Source: Pseudomonas putida (GTDB lineage: Bacteria > Pseudomonadota > Gammaproteobacteria > Pseudomonadales > Pseudomonadaceae). From it: DNA of 64,000 nt. The stretch is from assembly GCF_002025705.1 (NCBI RefSeq), contig NZ_CP018846.1, positions 1,727,501-1,791,500 on the forward strand. The letters are read 5' to 3'. Under the pieces are notes generated by a model. That model was not told where the DNA came from and did not search any database. It was given only the letters and a program-made list of their open reading frames with translations. This document shows positions 8,532 through 21,588 of the stretch, piece after piece. Position 1 is the first letter of the stretch. Every line of letters starts with the position of its first letter. The position numbers were made by a program, and so were the translations under genes.

Positions 8532-9956
8532 ATGAATAACCTGCCGCAGGGTCACTGCCCGCCTGAGGGTGACACCCACGAACTCAAGCGCAATCTGTCA
8601 AACCGCCATATCCAGTTGATCGCCATCGGCGGCGCAATTGGCACGGGCCTGTTCATGGGCTCTGGCAAGACCATCAGCCTGGCTGGGCCTTCGATCATCT
8701 TCGTCTACATGATCATCGGCTTCATGCTGTTTTTCGTCATGCGGGCAATGGGCGAACTGTTGTTGTCCAACTTGCAGTACAAGTCATTCATCGATTTCTC
8801 AGCGGACCTGTTAGGCCCGTGGGCGGGGTTCTTTACCGGGTGGACCTACTGGTTCTGCTGGATCGTCACCGGTATTGCCGACGTTATCGCCATTTCCGCC
8901 TATTCACAGTTCTGGTTCCCGGATATTCCCTTGTGGTTACCCGCACTGGCCTGCGTCGGCCTGTTGCTGTCGCTTAACCTGATGACGGTGAAGATGTTCG
9001 GTGAACTGGAATTCTGGTTCGCCATGATCAAGATCGTGGCCATTTGCGCCTTGGTCTGCACCGGGGGGTACATGGTGGCGGCGGCCTATCAGTCGCCCAC
9101 TGGCAACGTTGCCTCGCTGGCCAACCTGTGGAACGACGACGGGATGTTCCCCCACGGCGCCATGGGCTTTTTCGCCGGTTTCCAGATTGCGGTATTCGCC
9201 TTTGTCGGCATCGAGCTGGTCGGCACCACTGCGGCGGAAACCAAGAACCCCGAACGCAACCTGCCACGGGCCATCAACTCCATCCCGCTGCGCATCATCG
9301 TCTTCTACGTGCTGGCGCTGATTGCCATCATGGCCGTGACCCCTTGGCGAGAAGTGGTGGCCAACAAGAGCCCCTTCGTCGAACTGTTCGTGCTTGCCGG
9401 GCTGCCTGCCGCTGCGGGGATCATCAACTTCGTGGTACTGACCTCTGCGGCGTCTTCGGCCAACAGCGGCGTGTTCTCGACCAGCCGCATGCTTTATGGC
9501 CTGGCGGTGGAGGGGGATGCACCGGGCAGGTTCAGTGCGTTGTCGCGGCGTGCGGTGCCCTCCAACGGGCTGATCTTCTCCTGTGTGTGCCTGACCGCTG
9601 GCGCCCTGGTGATCTACCTGATGCCGAACATGCTCGACGCGTTCACCCTGATTACCACGGTGTCGGCGCTGCTGTTCATGTTTGTCTGGTCGATCATCCT
9701 GCTGTCGTACCTGGCGTACCGCAAACAGCGTGATCACCTGCACCGTGCGTCGAAATACAAGATGCCGGGCGGCACGGTCATGTGCTGGGTCTGCCTGGCG
9801 TTCTTCGCCTTCATCCTCAGCTTGCTTGCCCTGGAAGCGGACACCCGCATGGCGTTGTACGCCGTGCCCGTGTGGTTTGCCGTACTGGGCCTGTCCTACC
9901 GCTCCATTCGCCAGAAAAAACAGGAGCACGCCGCGCTGTCGCTTGAAGCGGAGTAA
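8532..9956 (+). CDS. cycA: Amino acid permease, CycA-like (glycine/D-serine/D-alanine)
   Basis: The 474-aa protein is an APC-superfamily amino acid:H+ symporter with twelve membrane segments. The start of TM1 carries the family motif IAIGGAIGTGLFMGSGK and the cytoplasmic loop has GIELVGTTAAETKNPERNLPRAIN. Overall it resembles CycA, the D-serine/D-alanine/glycine importer of enteric bacteria. The gene has its own sigma-54 promoter and the same operator set as the glycine cleavage operon downstream, and the activator gene lies between the two. This supports glycine as the physiological substrate. CycA is assigned by similarity and context; serine or sarcosine transport cannot be excluded. Confidence 0.85.
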   Translation: MNNLPQGHCPPEGDTHELKRNLSNRHIQLIAIGGAIGTGLFMGSGKTISLAGPSIIFVYMIIGFMLFFVMRAMGELLLSNLQYKSFIDFSADLLGPWAGFFTGWTYWFCWIVTGIADVIAISAYSQFWFPDIPLWLPALACVGLLLSLNLMTVKMFGELEFWFAMIKIVAICALVCTGGYMVAAAYQSPTGNVASLANLWNDDGMFPHGAMGFFAGFQIAVFAFVGIELVGTTAAETKNPERNLPRAINSIPLRIIVFYVLALIAIMAVTPWREVVANKSPFVELFVLAGLPAAAGIINFVVLTSAASSANSGVFSTSRMLYGLAVEGDAPGRFSALSRRAVPSNGLIFSCVCLTAGALVIYLMPNMLDAFTLITTVSALLFMFVWSIILLSYLAYRKQRDHLHRASKYKMPGGTVMCWVCLAFFAFILSLLALEADTRMALYAVPVWFAVLGLSYRSIRQKKQEHAALSLEAE

Positions 9957-10037
9957 CCGCCGCTATCACGTTCTGACCAAGGGGGCAGCGCCGGGTGTGC
10001 TGGCCCCTGTTGTCGTTTCGCCAACCAGGGAATCACG

Positions 10038-11567
<1,530 letters not shown>

Positions 11568-11572
11568 CACCC

Positions 11573-11689
11573 TGGTGCCAATACGCTCCACTGGAGTGAT
11601 TCCACTCCAGTTCGGCGAGGCCCCGCGTTCACTGGCACTCCCCGTTGCGCAGGCCTGCTGGTGCGACGAACTGGAGCTTTATCGTTCCG
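11573..11689 (+). promoter_or_regulatory. Three GcsR-like operator boxes upstream of gcvH
   Basis: Boxes are TGGTGCC-AATA-CGCTCCA at 11573-11590, TGGAGTG-ATTC-CACTCCA at 11592-11609 (a perfect palindrome) and TGGAGCT-TTAT-CGTTCCG at 11672-11689. The last contains the full right half of the GcsR consensus. Starts are 19 and 80 bp apart, almost the same as upstream of the permease gene (19 and 82), and the last box is about 84 bp before the -24 element. Confidence 0.78.
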
Positions 11690-11754
11690 CCCGTGATGCT
11701 TGAAATCAAACTGATAATTAACGTAACTAGTTGAAATATAAGTGTTTTATTAAG

Positions 11755-11771
11755 TTGGCACTGCCCTTGCT
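11755..11771 (+). promoter_or_regulatory. Sigma-54 promoter of the gcvHP-glyA-gcvT-lipA operon
   Basis: TTGGCAC, five bases and TTGCT match the -24/-12 consensus, with GG at 11757-11758 and GC at 11769-11770. The promoter lies about 55 bp before gcvH. The matching promoter at 8417 shares the same core bases, which argues that both respond to the activator encoded between them. Confidence 0.9.
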
Positions 11772-11826
11772 CTTGTAGTTTTCAGTCCTGTACCGGGACC
11801 CACCTGATAACAAGAGAGGAAGATCC

Positions 11827-12204
11827 ATGAGCATGCTGCGTTTTACCCCCGAACACGAATGGCTGCGTCTGGAAGCGACTGGCGAATTGACCGTCGGCAT
11901 CACCACCTATGCCCAGGAGGCGCTGGGTGATGTGGTGTTCGTGCAACTGCCGGAGCCAGGCGAGTACGGCGAGGGCTATGAAGTCGCGGTGCTGGAGTCG
12001 GTGAAGGCCGCCAGCAATATCAGCATGCCACTGAACGGTACCGTGGTGGCGGTCAACCAGGCGCTGGCCGATGACCCGGAGCTGGTCAATGCCTCGCCCA
12101 TGCAGGACGGCTGGTTCTTCCGTATCCAGGTGGCCAACCTCGCCGACCTCGACACCTTGATGGACCAGGACGGCTACGACCGCTTCCTGGCCGACAACGC
12201 CTGA
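11827..12204 (+). CDS. gcvH: Glycine cleavage system H protein
   Basis: The 125-aa lipoyl carrier shuttles the aminomethyl group of glycine between the P, T and L proteins. The lipoyl-accepting Lys60 lies in the motif ESVKAAS, and the N-terminus ([12 protein letters not shown]) is typical. An AGAGGA Shine-Dalgarno precedes the ATG. It is the first gene of a five-gene operon behind a sigma-54 promoter; gcvP follows after 14 bp. The L protein (dihydrolipoamide dehydrogenase) is not encoded here and would be shared with other complexes. Confidence 0.96.
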   Translation: MSMLRFTPEHEWLRLEATGELTVGITTYAQEALGDVVFVQLPEPGEYGEGYEVAVLESVKAASNISMPLNGTVVAVNQALADDPELVNASPMQDGWFFRIQVANLADLDTLMDQDGYDRFLADNA

Positions 12205-12218
12205 GCCAGGGTATCGAC

Positions 12219-15089
12219 ATGCACAACTCATCTGTTCCATTGACCACGGATAACGAGTTCATCGCCCGCCACATCGGCCCGCGCGAACACGATATCGAGG
12301 CGATGCTGGCGCTGACCGGCCATGACTCCCTGCAAACCCTGGTCGACTGCGTCATCCCCGACAGCATCAAAGGCACCAGCGTGCTTGAACTGAGCAAAGG
12401 GCAGGGCGAGGCCGAGGCCCTGGCTGCGCTCAAGGCCATCGCCGCGAAGAACCAGCTGTTTCGCAACCACATCGGCCAAGGCTACTACCCGTGCCACATG
12501 CCGACGCCGATCCTGCGCAACCTGCTGGAAAACCCGGCCTGGTACACCGCCTACACGCCCTATCAGCCAGAGATTTCCCAAGGCCGCCTGGAAGCGCTGC
12601 TCAATTTCCAGACCTTGGTCTGTGACCTTACCGGCATGCAGATCGCCAACGCCTCCTTGCTCGACGAGGCCACCGCCGCGGCTGAAGCCATGACCTTCTG
12701 CAAGCGCCTGGCGAAGAGCAAGGCACCGGCCTTTTTCGCCTCCCGCCATTGCCACCCGCAAACCCTCGACGTGCTGCGCACCCGTGCCCAGCCGCTGGGT
12801 ATAGAGGTCGTCATCGGTGATGAAGCGGCGCTGCAAGACCAGGACCTGCAGGCCTGCTTCGGCCTGCTGCTGCAGTACCCGGCCAGCACGGGCGCCATCG
12901 CCGACCACCGCGCCCTGGTGCAACGCGCCCATGCCGTCGGCGCACTGGTGGCGGTGTCCGCAGACTTGCTGGCGCTGACCTTGCTGACCTCGCCTGGCGA
13001 GTTCGATGCCGACGTGGTACTGGGCAGCGCCCAGCGCTTTGGCGTGCCGCTGGGCTTCGGCGGCCCGCACGCGGCGTACTTTGCCACGCGCGATGCGTTC
13101 AGGCGTGACATGCCCGGCCGCCTGGTCGGTGTCTCCATCGACCGCTTTGGCAAGCCGGCGCTGCGCCTGGCCATGCAGACCCGCGAGCAACACATCCGCC
13201 GCGAGAAAGCGACCAGCAACATCTGCACCGCGCAGGTGCTGCTGGCCAATATCGCCAGCATGTACGCGGTCTACCACGGCCCCCAAGGCCTGGCGCAGAT
13301 CGCTCAGCGTGTGCACCGGCTGACGGCGGTGCTGGTGCAAGGGTTGGTGCAGCTCGGGCACCGGGTGGAGCAGGCGCACTTCTTCGATACCGTCAGCGTG
13401 GTCACCGCCAGGCCTGCGGCCGATGTGCTGGCTGCCGCCCAAGGGGCGCGCCTGAACCTGCGCCCGATCGATGCCCAGCGCGTTGGCCTGTCGCTGGATG
13501 AAACCTGCGAGCAGGCCAGTGTCGAGGCCTTGTGGCAGGTATTCGCTGCCCCGGGCCAGGCGCTTCCGGATTTCGTCGCCCTGGCTGAAGGCTGTGGCGA
13601 TTACCTGCCGCTGCAACTGTTGCGCAAAACCCCTTTCCTGCAGCACCCGGTATTCAACCGCTACCATTCAGAAACTGCACTGATGCGCTACCTGCGCAGC
13701 CTGGCCGACAAGGACCTGGCGCTGGACCGCACCATGATCGCGCTGGGCTCGTGCACCATGAAGCTCAACGCCGCCAGCGAGATGATCCCGATCACCTGGC
13801 CCGAGTTCGGCAACCTGCACCCATTTGCCCCGGCCGAGCAGTCGCTTGGCTATCGGCAACTGACGGACGAGTTGCAGGCCATGCTCTGCGAGGCCACCGG
13901 CTATGACGCGATGTCACTGCAGCCCAATGCCGGCTCGCAAGGTGAATACGCCGGCCTGCTGGCTATCCGCGCCTACCACGCCAGCCGTGGCGAAGCGGGC
14001 CGCGATGTCTGCCTGATCCCGTCTTCGGCCCACGGCACCAACCCTGCAACGGCGCAGATGGCCGGCCTGCGTGTGGTGGTGGTCAATTGCGACGAGCGCG
14101 GCAACGTCGATGTGGCCGACCTGCAGGCCAAGGCCGAGCAGCACCGGGCGCAACTGGCCGCGCTGATGATCACCTACCCATCTACCCATGGGGTGTTCGA
14201 AGAGGGCATCACCCGCATCTGCGACATCATCCATGAGCACGGCGGCCAGGTGTACCTGGACGGCGCCAACATGAACGCCATGGTTGGCCTTTGCGCCCCG
14301 GGCAAGTTCGGCGGTGACGTGTCGCACCTCAACCTGCACAAGACATTCTGCATCCCGCACGGCGGTGGCGGGCCTGGGGTCGGCCCGATCGGGGTCAAGG
14401 CGCACCTGGCGCCGTTCCTGCCCGGCCACGCGCACATGGCGCACAAAGAGGGCGCTGTCTGCGCCGCACCTTATGGCAGTGCGAGCATCCTGCCGATCAC
14501 CTGGATGTACATCCGCATGATGGGCGGCGAAGGGCTCAAGCGCGCCTCGCAGCTGGCGATTCTGAGTGCCAACTACATTGCCCGGCGCCTGGAGGAGCAC
14601 TACCCGGTGCTGTACACCGGCGAAAACGGCCTGGTCGCCCATGAGTGCATTCTCGACCTGCGCCCGCTCAAGGACAGCAGCGGTATCAGCGTCGAAGACG
14701 TGGCCAAGCGCCTGATCGATTTTGGCTTCCACGCCCCGACCATGTCCTTCCCGGTGGCCGGCACGCTGATGGTCGAACCGACCGAGAGCGAGTCCAAGGA
14801 AGAACTGGATCGCTTCTGCGAGGCAATGATCTGCATTCGCGAGGAAATCCGCTCCGTGGAAAACGGCACCTTCGACAAGCTCGACAACCCGCTGAAAAAC
14901 GCACCGCATACCGCCCATGAACTGGTGGGTGAATGGCCCCATCGCTATGGCCGGGAGCTGGCTGTGTATCCGCTGCAAACGCTGAGCGAGAACAAGTACT
15001 GGCCGCCAGTGGGGCGCGTGGACAACGTCTACGGTGACCGCAACCTGGCCTGTGCCTGCCCACCCATGTCGGTCTACCAGGACGCCTGA
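12219..15089 (+). CDS. gcvP: Glycine dehydrogenase (decarboxylating), P protein
   Basis: The 956-aa PLP enzyme decarboxylates glycine and loads the remaining aminomethyl group on GcvH. It is the fused full-length bacterial form: an N-terminal domain ([17 protein letters not shown]) and a C-terminal PLP domain with Lys708 in [18 protein letters not shown]. The length and both halves are intact, with no frameshift. It is the second gene of the operon and is followed by glyA after 46 bp. Confidence 0.97.
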   Translation: MHNSSVPLTTDNEFIARHIGPREHDIEAMLALTGHDSLQTLVDCVIPDSIKGTSVLELSKGQGEAEALAALKAIAAKNQLFRNHIGQGYYPCHMPTPILRNLLENPAWYTAYTPYQPEISQGRLEALLNFQTLVCDLTGMQIANASLLDEATAAAEAMTFCKRLAKSKAPAFFASRHCHPQTLDVLRTRAQPLGIEVVIGDEAALQDQDLQACFGLLLQYPASTGAIADHRALVQRAHAVGALVAVSADLLALTLLTSPGEFDADVVLGSAQRFGVPLGFGGPHAAYFATRDAFRRDMPGRLVGVSIDRFGKPALRLAMQTREQHIRREKATSNICTAQVLLANIASMYAVYHGPQGLAQIAQRVHRLTAVLVQGLVQLGHRVEQAHFFDTVSVVTARPAADVLAAAQGARLNLRPIDAQRVGLSLDETCEQASVEALWQVFAAPGQALPDFVALAEGCGDYLPLQLLRKTPFLQHPVFNRYHSETALMRYLRSLADKDLALDRTMIALGSCTMKLNAASEMIPITWPEFGNLHPFAPAEQSLGYRQLTDELQAMLCEATGYDAMSLQPNAGSQGEYAGLLAIRAYHASRGEAGRDVCLIPSSAHGTNPATAQMAGLRVVVVNCDERGNVDVADLQAKAEQHRAQLAALMITYPSTHGVFEEGITRICDIIHEHGGQVYLDGANMNAMVGLCAPGKFGGDVSHLNLHKTFCIPHGGGGPGVGPIGVKAHLAPFLPGHAHMAHKEGAVCAAPYGSASILPITWMYIRMMGGEGLKRASQLAILSANYIARRLEEHYPVLYTGENGLVAHECILDLRPLKDSSGISVEDVAKRLIDFGFHAPTMSFPVAGTLMVEPTESESKEELDRFCEAMICIREEIRSVENGTFDKLDNPLKNAPHTAHELVGEWPHRYGRELAVYPLQTLSENKYWPPVGRVDNVYGDRNLACACPPMSVYQDA

Positions 15090-15135
15090 TTGCCCAGGCC
15101 CGGACCTTGCCCCCAAACAATAAGGAAGCACCTGC

Positions 15136-16392
<1,257 letters not shown>

Positions 16393-16413
16393 GTCGACTA
16401 CAAGGAATCGTTC

Positions 16414-17538
16414 ATGTCTACAGCACAACTCAAACACACCCCCCTGCATGAGCTGCACCTGAAACTCGGCGCGCGCATGGTGCCTTTCGCCGGTTACGCC
16501 ATGCCGGTGCAATACCCATTGGGGGTGCTCAAGGAGCACCTGCATACCCGTGAGCAGGCCGGCCTGTTCGACGTTTCGCACATGGGGCAGATTCGTCTGC
16601 GCGGCATCGGCGCTGCCAAGGCGCTGGAAGCACTGGTGCCGGTCGACATCCTCGACCTGCCGGTGGGCATGCAGCGTTATGCGCTGTTCACCAACGACGA
16701 CGGCGGCATCCTCGATGACCTGATGGTGGCCAAGCTGGGCGATGACGAGCTGTTTCTGGTGGTCAACGCCGGTTGCAAGGACCAGGACCTGCAGCACCTC
16801 AGGCAGCACCTGGAAGGGCAGTGCGAGGTCGAGTCGCTGTTCGAAAGCCGCGCCTTGCTGGCCCTGCAGGGGCCTGCGGCGGCCAAGGTGCTGGGGCGCC
16901 TGGCGTCCCAGGTCGGTGCCATGACTTTCATGCAGTTTGCCAGCGTGAAGCTGCTGGGTGTCGACTGCTACGTCAGCCGCTCGGGCTACACCGGCGAGGA
17001 TGGCTTCGAGATATCGGTCCCGGCCGAGGCGGCGGCAATGCTCGCCCGCACGCTGCTGGCCGAGCCCGAGGTCGAGGCCATCGGCCTGGGCGCCCGCGAT
17101 TCGCTGCGGCTGGAGGCCGGGCTGTGCCTGTACGGCCATGACATGGACGTGCGTAGCACACCGATCGAGGCCAGCCTGGCTTGGGCCATTTCCAAGGTGC
17201 GGCGTGCTGAGGGCGAGCGGGCCGGCGGTTTTCCGGGGGCCGAACGCATCTTCGCCCAGCAACGCGAAGGTGTGGCCAGCAAGCGGGTGGGCCTGATACC
17301 CAAAGAGCGTGTCCCGGTGCGCGAAGGTGCGCTGATCGTCGATGCTGACGAACAGGAAATCGGCCGTGTGACCAGCGGGGGGTACGGCCCCAGCCTGGGC
17401 GGGCCGTTGGCGATGGGGTATGTGCACAGTGCGTACGCGGCGTTGGACACTGAAGTCTTCGCCCTGGTGCGTGGCAAGCGGGTGCCGATGCAGGTGGTGC
17501 GTACACCCTTCGTGGCACAACGTTATTACCGTGGCTGA
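16414..17538 (+). CDS. gcvT: Aminomethyltransferase, glycine cleavage T protein
   Basis: The 374-aa folate enzyme releases ammonia from the aminomethyl-lipoyl group on GcvH and makes 5,10-methylene-THF. It begins with the family pattern TPLHELHLKLGARMVPFAGYAMPVQY and includes the GVFDVSHM-like block (GLFDVSHMGQIRLRG) and SRSGYTGEDGFEI. It starts 21 bp after glyA. The length is normal for the bacterial T protein. Confidence 0.95.
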   Translation: MSTAQLKHTPLHELHLKLGARMVPFAGYAMPVQYPLGVLKEHLHTREQAGLFDVSHMGQIRLRGIGAAKALEALVPVDILDLPVGMQRYALFTNDDGGILDDLMVAKLGDDELFLVVNAGCKDQDLQHLRQHLEGQCEVESLFESRALLALQGPAAAKVLGRLASQVGAMTFMQFASVKLLGVDCYVSRSGYTGEDGFEISVPAEAAAMLARTLLAEPEVEAIGLGARDSLRLEAGLCLYGHDMDVRSTPIEASLAWAISKVRRAEGERAGGFPGAERIFAQQREGVASKRVGLIPKERVPVREGALIVDADEQEIGRVTSGGYGPSLGGPLAMGYVHSAYAALDTEVFALVRGKRVPMQVVRTPFVAQRYYRG

Positions 17539-17562
17539 AGCCTTGATTGCCGGAGCATGAAT

Positions 17563-18537
17563 ATGAACCAGACCTTGCCTGCCGACACGCGCCCGCAACC
17601 CCTGCAAGCCGGCGTGAAACTGCGCGGCGCCGAAAAGGTGGCACGCATCCCGGTGAAGATCCTGCCCACCGAGGAGGTACCGCGCAAACCTGACTGGATC
17701 CGCGTAGGGATTGCTACCTCACCGGAGGTCGCGCGGGTCAAGGCGCTGTTGCGCAAGCACAAGCTGCACAGTGTTTGCGAAGAAGCCTCGTGCCCGAACT
17801 TGAGCGAGTGCTTCTCCGGTGGCACGGCGACCTTCATGATCATGGGCGACATCTGCACCCGCCGATGCCCGTTCTGCGATGTCGGCCATGGACGGCCGAA
17901 ACCGCTGGATGTCGATGAGCCGAAAAACCTGGCGATTGCCATAGCCGACTTGCGCCTGAAGTACGTGGTGATCACCTCGGTGGACCGTGACGACCTGCGC
18001 GACGGTGGTGCCCAGCACTTCGTCGATTGCCTGCGCGAGATCCGCACGCTGTCGCCAGGCATCAAACTGGAAACCCTGGTGCCGGACTACCGGGGGCGCA
18101 TGGACGTGGCATTGGCCATCACCGAGCAGGAGCCGCCGGACGTGTTCAACCACAACCTGGAAACCGTGCCGCGCCTGTACAAGGCGGCACGCCCGGGCTC
18201 GGACTTTGAATGGTCGCTGGACCTGCTGGAGAATTTCAAACGCCGTCTACCCGGCGTGCCGACCAAATCCGGGTTGATGCTGGGCCTGGGTGAAACCGAC
18301 GAAGAAGTGATCGAGGTGATGCAACGCATGCGCGAACACCAGGTCGACATGTTGACCCTGGGGCAGTACCTGCAACCGTCGCGCAGCCACCTGCCGGTGC
18401 AGCGTTTCGTGCACCCGGACACCTTTGCCTGGTTTGCCGAACAAGCCTTGGCGATGGGCTTCAAGAACGTGTCGTCCGGGCCGCTGGTGCGCTCGTCCTA
18501 TCATGCCGACCAGCAAGTGCTGCAGGCGAACCGCTAA
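17563..18537 (+). CDS. lipA: Lipoyl synthase (radical SAM), operon-borne copy
   Basis: The 324-aa radical SAM enzyme inserts two sulfurs into octanoyl-protein to make lipoyl groups. Both iron-sulfur sites are present: the auxiliary cluster cysteines at about 72, 77 and 83 (C-X4-C-X5-C) and the SAM cluster CTRRCPFC at 98-105. The C-terminal Ser ligand region ([12 protein letters not shown]) is kept. ATG 17563 is preferred over ATG 17557 because the GGAG at 17552 is 7 bp upstream. As last gene of a glycine-induced operon it probably supplies extra lipoylation capacity for GcvH. Pseudomonads normally have another lipA with lipB elsewhere, so this is likely a paralogue. Confidence 0.93.
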   Translation: MNQTLPADTRPQPLQAGVKLRGAEKVARIPVKILPTEEVPRKPDWIRVGIATSPEVARVKALLRKHKLHSVCEEASCPNLSECFSGGTATFMIMGDICTRRCPFCDVGHGRPKPLDVDEPKNLAIAIADLRLKYVVITSVDRDDLRDGGAQHFVDCLREIRTLSPGIKLETLVPDYRGRMDVALAITEQEPPDVFNHNLETVPRLYKAARPGSDFEWSLDLLENFKRRLPGVPTKSGLMLGLGETDEEVIEVMQRMREHQVDMLTLGQYLQPSRSHLPVQRFVHPDTFAWFAEQALAMGFKNVSSGPLVRSSYHADQQVLQANR

Positions 18538-18554
18538 TCCCCGGGGCTGCTGCG

Positions 18555-18625
18555 CAAGACCACTCTCACACCGTTCGTGCTCGACGTTTCAATGGGTACA
18601 CAGGGGCGGTATGGGAGTGGTCTTG
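18555..18625. repeat. 11-bp inverted repeat in the gap after lipA
   Basis: CAAGACCACTC at 18555-18565 is exactly complementary to GAGTGGTCTTG at 18615-18625, leaving a 49-bp loop. It lies in the 258-bp gap between lipA and the glycosyltransferase. It could be a weak transcript end structure or the remnant of a small mobile element. No gene is seen in the gap. Confidence 0.45.
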
Positions 18626-18795
18626 TGTGGCAGTGGTGCGCAACGTGAACGGGTCGACTTCTTCAAGCTCGGGTGAGCGGACAAGGCGGTAGTCTTTGAC
18701 AGCAGGAGTTATTGGCGGCAGGCAGTAGTTTCGGTGGATGCTAGCCTTAGGTCGCGTGAATGCGTATTCAGGGACTGGACTGGGCTGGAGGACAC

Positions 18796-20358
18796 ATGAA
18801 GTTTCACGAATTCAACGTCAGTGGGAAAGCGCCCGTTCCCGGCACGGCGAAGCCATTCCAGACATTCCCTGTATGGGCCAGGAAGCTCTGGCCGCTGCCA
18901 ATCCTGTTGCTCGCCACACTGGCTCGGCTGTATGGCTCGACCGCGTCTGCCATATGGTGCGACGAGGGCTCCAGCTTGTTGATGAGCCAGTACTCACCCT
19001 CGCTCATCTGGACCCACAGCGCCCATGATGTACATCCACCGCTTTACTTTCTGCTTCTACACGCCTGGATAGGCGCATTTGGGGACAGCCTCTTTTCGAT
19101 CAGGTTTCTCAGCGTATTGACGGGTATCGGTACGGTAGCCCTGGGCATTTGGCTGGTCTATCAGGTTGCAACACGCTATGCGGCCGTCGTGGCCGGCGTG
19201 TTGTTGGCTTTGCTGCCCATTGCCGTGCGATATAGCCAGGAAGTACGCATGTACTCACTGATGGGGCTTTGGCTGCTGGGCGCAACCATCGCACTTGTCT
19301 ATTGGGTAAGAAACCCTGGGCGCCACCGTTACCTGGTCATCTATGCGCTGTTGATGACAGCCAGTTTTTATACCCACTATTTCACTGGCCTTTGCGCACT
19401 TTCGCACTGGGCCTACCTGCTTGTTGTGCGCCGCGAAAAACAGCGCCTCATCACGCTGCCGGCATGGTGGGTCGCCAACAGCGTTATCGTGGTTCTGTAT
19501 GCCCCCTGGATGCCCGGCCTGATAGACCTGCTGCAGCACCTTGACCAACTAAAGGCGGGTGGCGACATTGGCTGGATTCCGCCCATCAGCATGGACTCAC
19601 TGCCATCGACAATCTGGCTGTTTTTGACCCTGACGGATGGCCAGGAGCTGAAGTGGCCGCTCTACCTCGCATTGCCACTGGCGCTGGCGCTGGTTACAGG
19701 CACTGTCTGCCTGCGTGATCGGAGCCCGCACAGATTTCACGTTTTACTGGCGATCTATACGTTTCTTCCGTTGATCGTGGTCTTTCTTGTCTCGTGGAAA
19801 GTGCCGCTGCTGGTCGAGCGCTACTTGATGTTTTCCGCCTTGGGGCTGCCGATGATACTGGCAGTCGCGATTGATCGAATGCGGCATCATTATCGCTACG
19901 CCGCCGTCGCCATGCTGGTGACAGTGCTGGCTGTGGAACTGGTCGGCTTGCGTAACGACTACCACACGGATGATGAGCAGTTCGACAAGTTGGTCAACTA
20001 CGTCAATGAAAACTACCAGGCGAATGACCGTATCGTGGTCAGCGACCTTTTCTGGTATTTCGGCTATGTCTACTACAACAAGACTGGCTCGGTGCCGCTG
20101 CTCTTTACACCGCCCCAGGCCAATGGCGCTTCCGGGCGACCAGGCAATTATGGGTTTGGCACACTGGTCAACAATGATGCCGACAAGATCTATCTCGACA
20201 GCCTCGAAAAACTACCCGTCGGCCAAACCCGAGTGTGGTTGGTGAGCAACAGTGCACCGCCCGATGATTTCGCGTCCATTCCGAATAATTGGAACAAGGT
20301 CAGCACGCTGAAAGTTGGCGATACCCAGGTACGCCTTTATACGGTGGGGGGACAGTAG
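18796..20358 (+). CDS. GT39/PMT-family membrane glycosyltransferase (ArnT-like)
   Basis: The 520-aa protein has about ten to twelve membrane spans and the family features of polyprenyl-phosphate-sugar glycosyltransferases. These are an acidic pair in the first periplasmic loop (WCDEGSS), the second motif HDVHPPLYFLLLHAWIGAFGDS, and the SQEVRMYSL block. A soluble C-terminal domain of about 120 residues follows. Such enzymes transfer a sugar from a lipid carrier to lipid A, protein or polysaccharide in the periplasm. ATG 18796 with GGAGG 5 bp upstream is preferred to ATG 18760. It stands alone between the glycine operon and the accessory island, so the acceptor cannot be guessed. Confidence 0.82.
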   Translation: MKFHEFNVSGKAPVPGTAKPFQTFPVWARKLWPLPILLLATLARLYGSTASAIWCDEGSSLLMSQYSPSLIWTHSAHDVHPPLYFLLLHAWIGAFGDSLFSIRFLSVLTGIGTVALGIWLVYQVATRYAAVVAGVLLALLPIAVRYSQEVRMYSLMGLWLLGATIALVYWVRNPGRHRYLVIYALLMTASFYTHYFTGLCALSHWAYLLVVRREKQRLITLPAWWVANSVIVVLYAPWMPGLIDLLQHLDQLKAGGDIGWIPPISMDSLPSTIWLFLTLTDGQELKWPLYLALPLALALVTGTVCLRDRSPHRFHVLLAIYTFLPLIVVFLVSWKVPLLVERYLMFSALGLPMILAVAIDRMRHHYRYAAVAMLVTVLAVELVGLRNDYHTDDEQFDKLVNYVNENYQANDRIVVSDLFWYFGYVYYNKTGSVPLLFTPPQANGASGRPGNYGFGTLVNNDADKIYLDSLEKLPVGQTRVWLVSNSAPPDDFASIPNNWNKVSTLKVGDTQVRLYTVGGQ

Positions 20359-20604
20359 ACGTCTTGGGTTGCGCGGGGGCGTTCACGTAGTCATACCAAA
20401 CCAGGCGCTCGATGCGATAGATAGCTGATTTTGTGGGGGTGACCAAGGTCAATTCCATCGTAACTAACTGACATGCTTATAAAAATCACCAGAATCCATT
20501 TTGACTATGGGCAAAATGACGCTCCCGAGAGGTTCGACCTGCCTACCTCAGTTGTAGACCATTCGAAACTGAGCTTACCCCTCTACCTAAGACAGGCAAG
20601 CACC

Positions 20605-20838
20605 ATGACTAACTACACGTTCAGAGCTGAATGCCTCGACGACGTCTTCAATTTCCTTAGTGCCTTGACCCTTGTACACCGAATCACCTTCTGCACCATT
20701 GAGCCAGACGACTGCTTCCCTGATGTGGAGGTTTTGCTTCGCACCGCAGGTACGCTTCAGCAACTCCGATCCATAGCGGGATCGATTGAAGATGGTCATG
20801 TCATCGCTGAGTCCTTGGAGCAGGTTGCTATCCAGTAG
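20605..20838 (+). CDS. Small hypothetical protein
   Basis: The frame encodes 77 residues (MTNYTFRAECLDDVFNF...) with mixed alpha/beta composition and no signal peptide or membrane segment. An in-frame ATG at 20473 would give 121 residues, but neither start has a strong Shine-Dalgarno. The base composition is lower in GC than the genes to the left, and this is the first frame of the accessory stretch. I do not recognise a family. Confidence 0.4.
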   Translation: MTNYTFRAECLDDVFNFLSALTLVHRITFCTIEPDDCFPDVEVLLRTAGTLQQLRSIAGSIEDGHVIAESLEQVAIQ

Positions 20839-21167
20839 ACCTTAGCCAAGGCGCCTTCCTTTATAGGTACCTCTCGATCCGGCTCCTTCGGTCACACCAT
20901 GTGCGGCCTAACCCTCAACGCTCAGACCTCTGGCTCGCTCCTCATGGCCCCAAGTACCCCAAATCTCACCGTATCTCTGGACTGCCACCAAGCGAAAAAG
21001 GCTCAAGCCTAGACAGCGGCAGTAATTAGTGATCATAATGAACGCATGCTATAGCATGTTTAACGTGTGGGTTTATCGGTCACGATTAGGTAACCCAGCA
21101 CGGCCTGGCCGAAGCAAAACCGATATCTCAAAGCAACTGGTCAATATGATTGACACTAGGAGGGCGT
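20839..21167 (+). promoter_or_regulatory. Gene-free region with palindromic operator before the three-gene operon
   Basis: This 329-bp gap holds the perfect 14-bp palindrome CATGCTATAGCATG at 21045-21058, about 110 bp upstream of the operon that starts at 21168. The same palindrome with one mismatch lies upstream of the XRE gene (23127-23140), so it is likely the operator of that regulator. No other gene or RNA is seen in the gap. Confidence 0.6.
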
Positions 21168-21542
21168 GTGGACGAAGAGCTTGAGAAAACTTTGCTCTCT
21201 AAGTTTCCAGAAATATTCGGCCAATATGGAGATCTCCCAGAAGGCCGGCGTTGGGGCATCGATTGCGGCAACGGCTGGTTCATGCTGCTGAGCGTTCTCT
21301 GTTACCAACTCCAGGACCACGTTGATCGTGGCGGCGGGCCGCAGGTAGTCGCTCGCCAGATCAAGCAAAAAATGGGGATGCTGATGTTCCTAACCTCGGG
21401 AGCTGACGAGTACTGCAAAGGGGCGATCGAGGTAGTGCAGTTGCTGTCGTTAAAAACGTGTGAGAGTTGTGGAAATGCAGGCCAAATCCGGCGGACACCT
21501 CAAGGCTGGAATCTGGTCCTGTGTGAACCATGCAATAAATAA
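21168..21542 (+). CDS. Hypothetical protein with C-terminal zinc ribbon
   Basis: The 124-aa protein starts at GTG 21168 behind an AGGAGG. The N-terminal half has FPEIFGQYGDLPEGRRWGIDCGNGWFMLL, a pattern I have seen in phage- and island-borne proteins of unknown role. The C-terminal 30 residues carry a CESCG...CEPC zinc-ribbon pattern. It is the first of three consecutive genes of unknown function (21168-22734) facing an XRE regulator. No function is assigned. Confidence 0.65.
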   Translation: MDEELEKTLLSKFPEIFGQYGDLPEGRRWGIDCGNGWFMLLSVLCYQLQDHVDRGGGPQVVARQIKQKMGMLMFLTSGADEYCKGAIEVVQLLSLKTCESCGNAGQIRRTPQGWNLVLCEPCNK

Positions 21543-21588
21543 GCTGACGCCGCCCGAGAGGCAAAATGTGCAGGAGGAGGGTGCCGTA

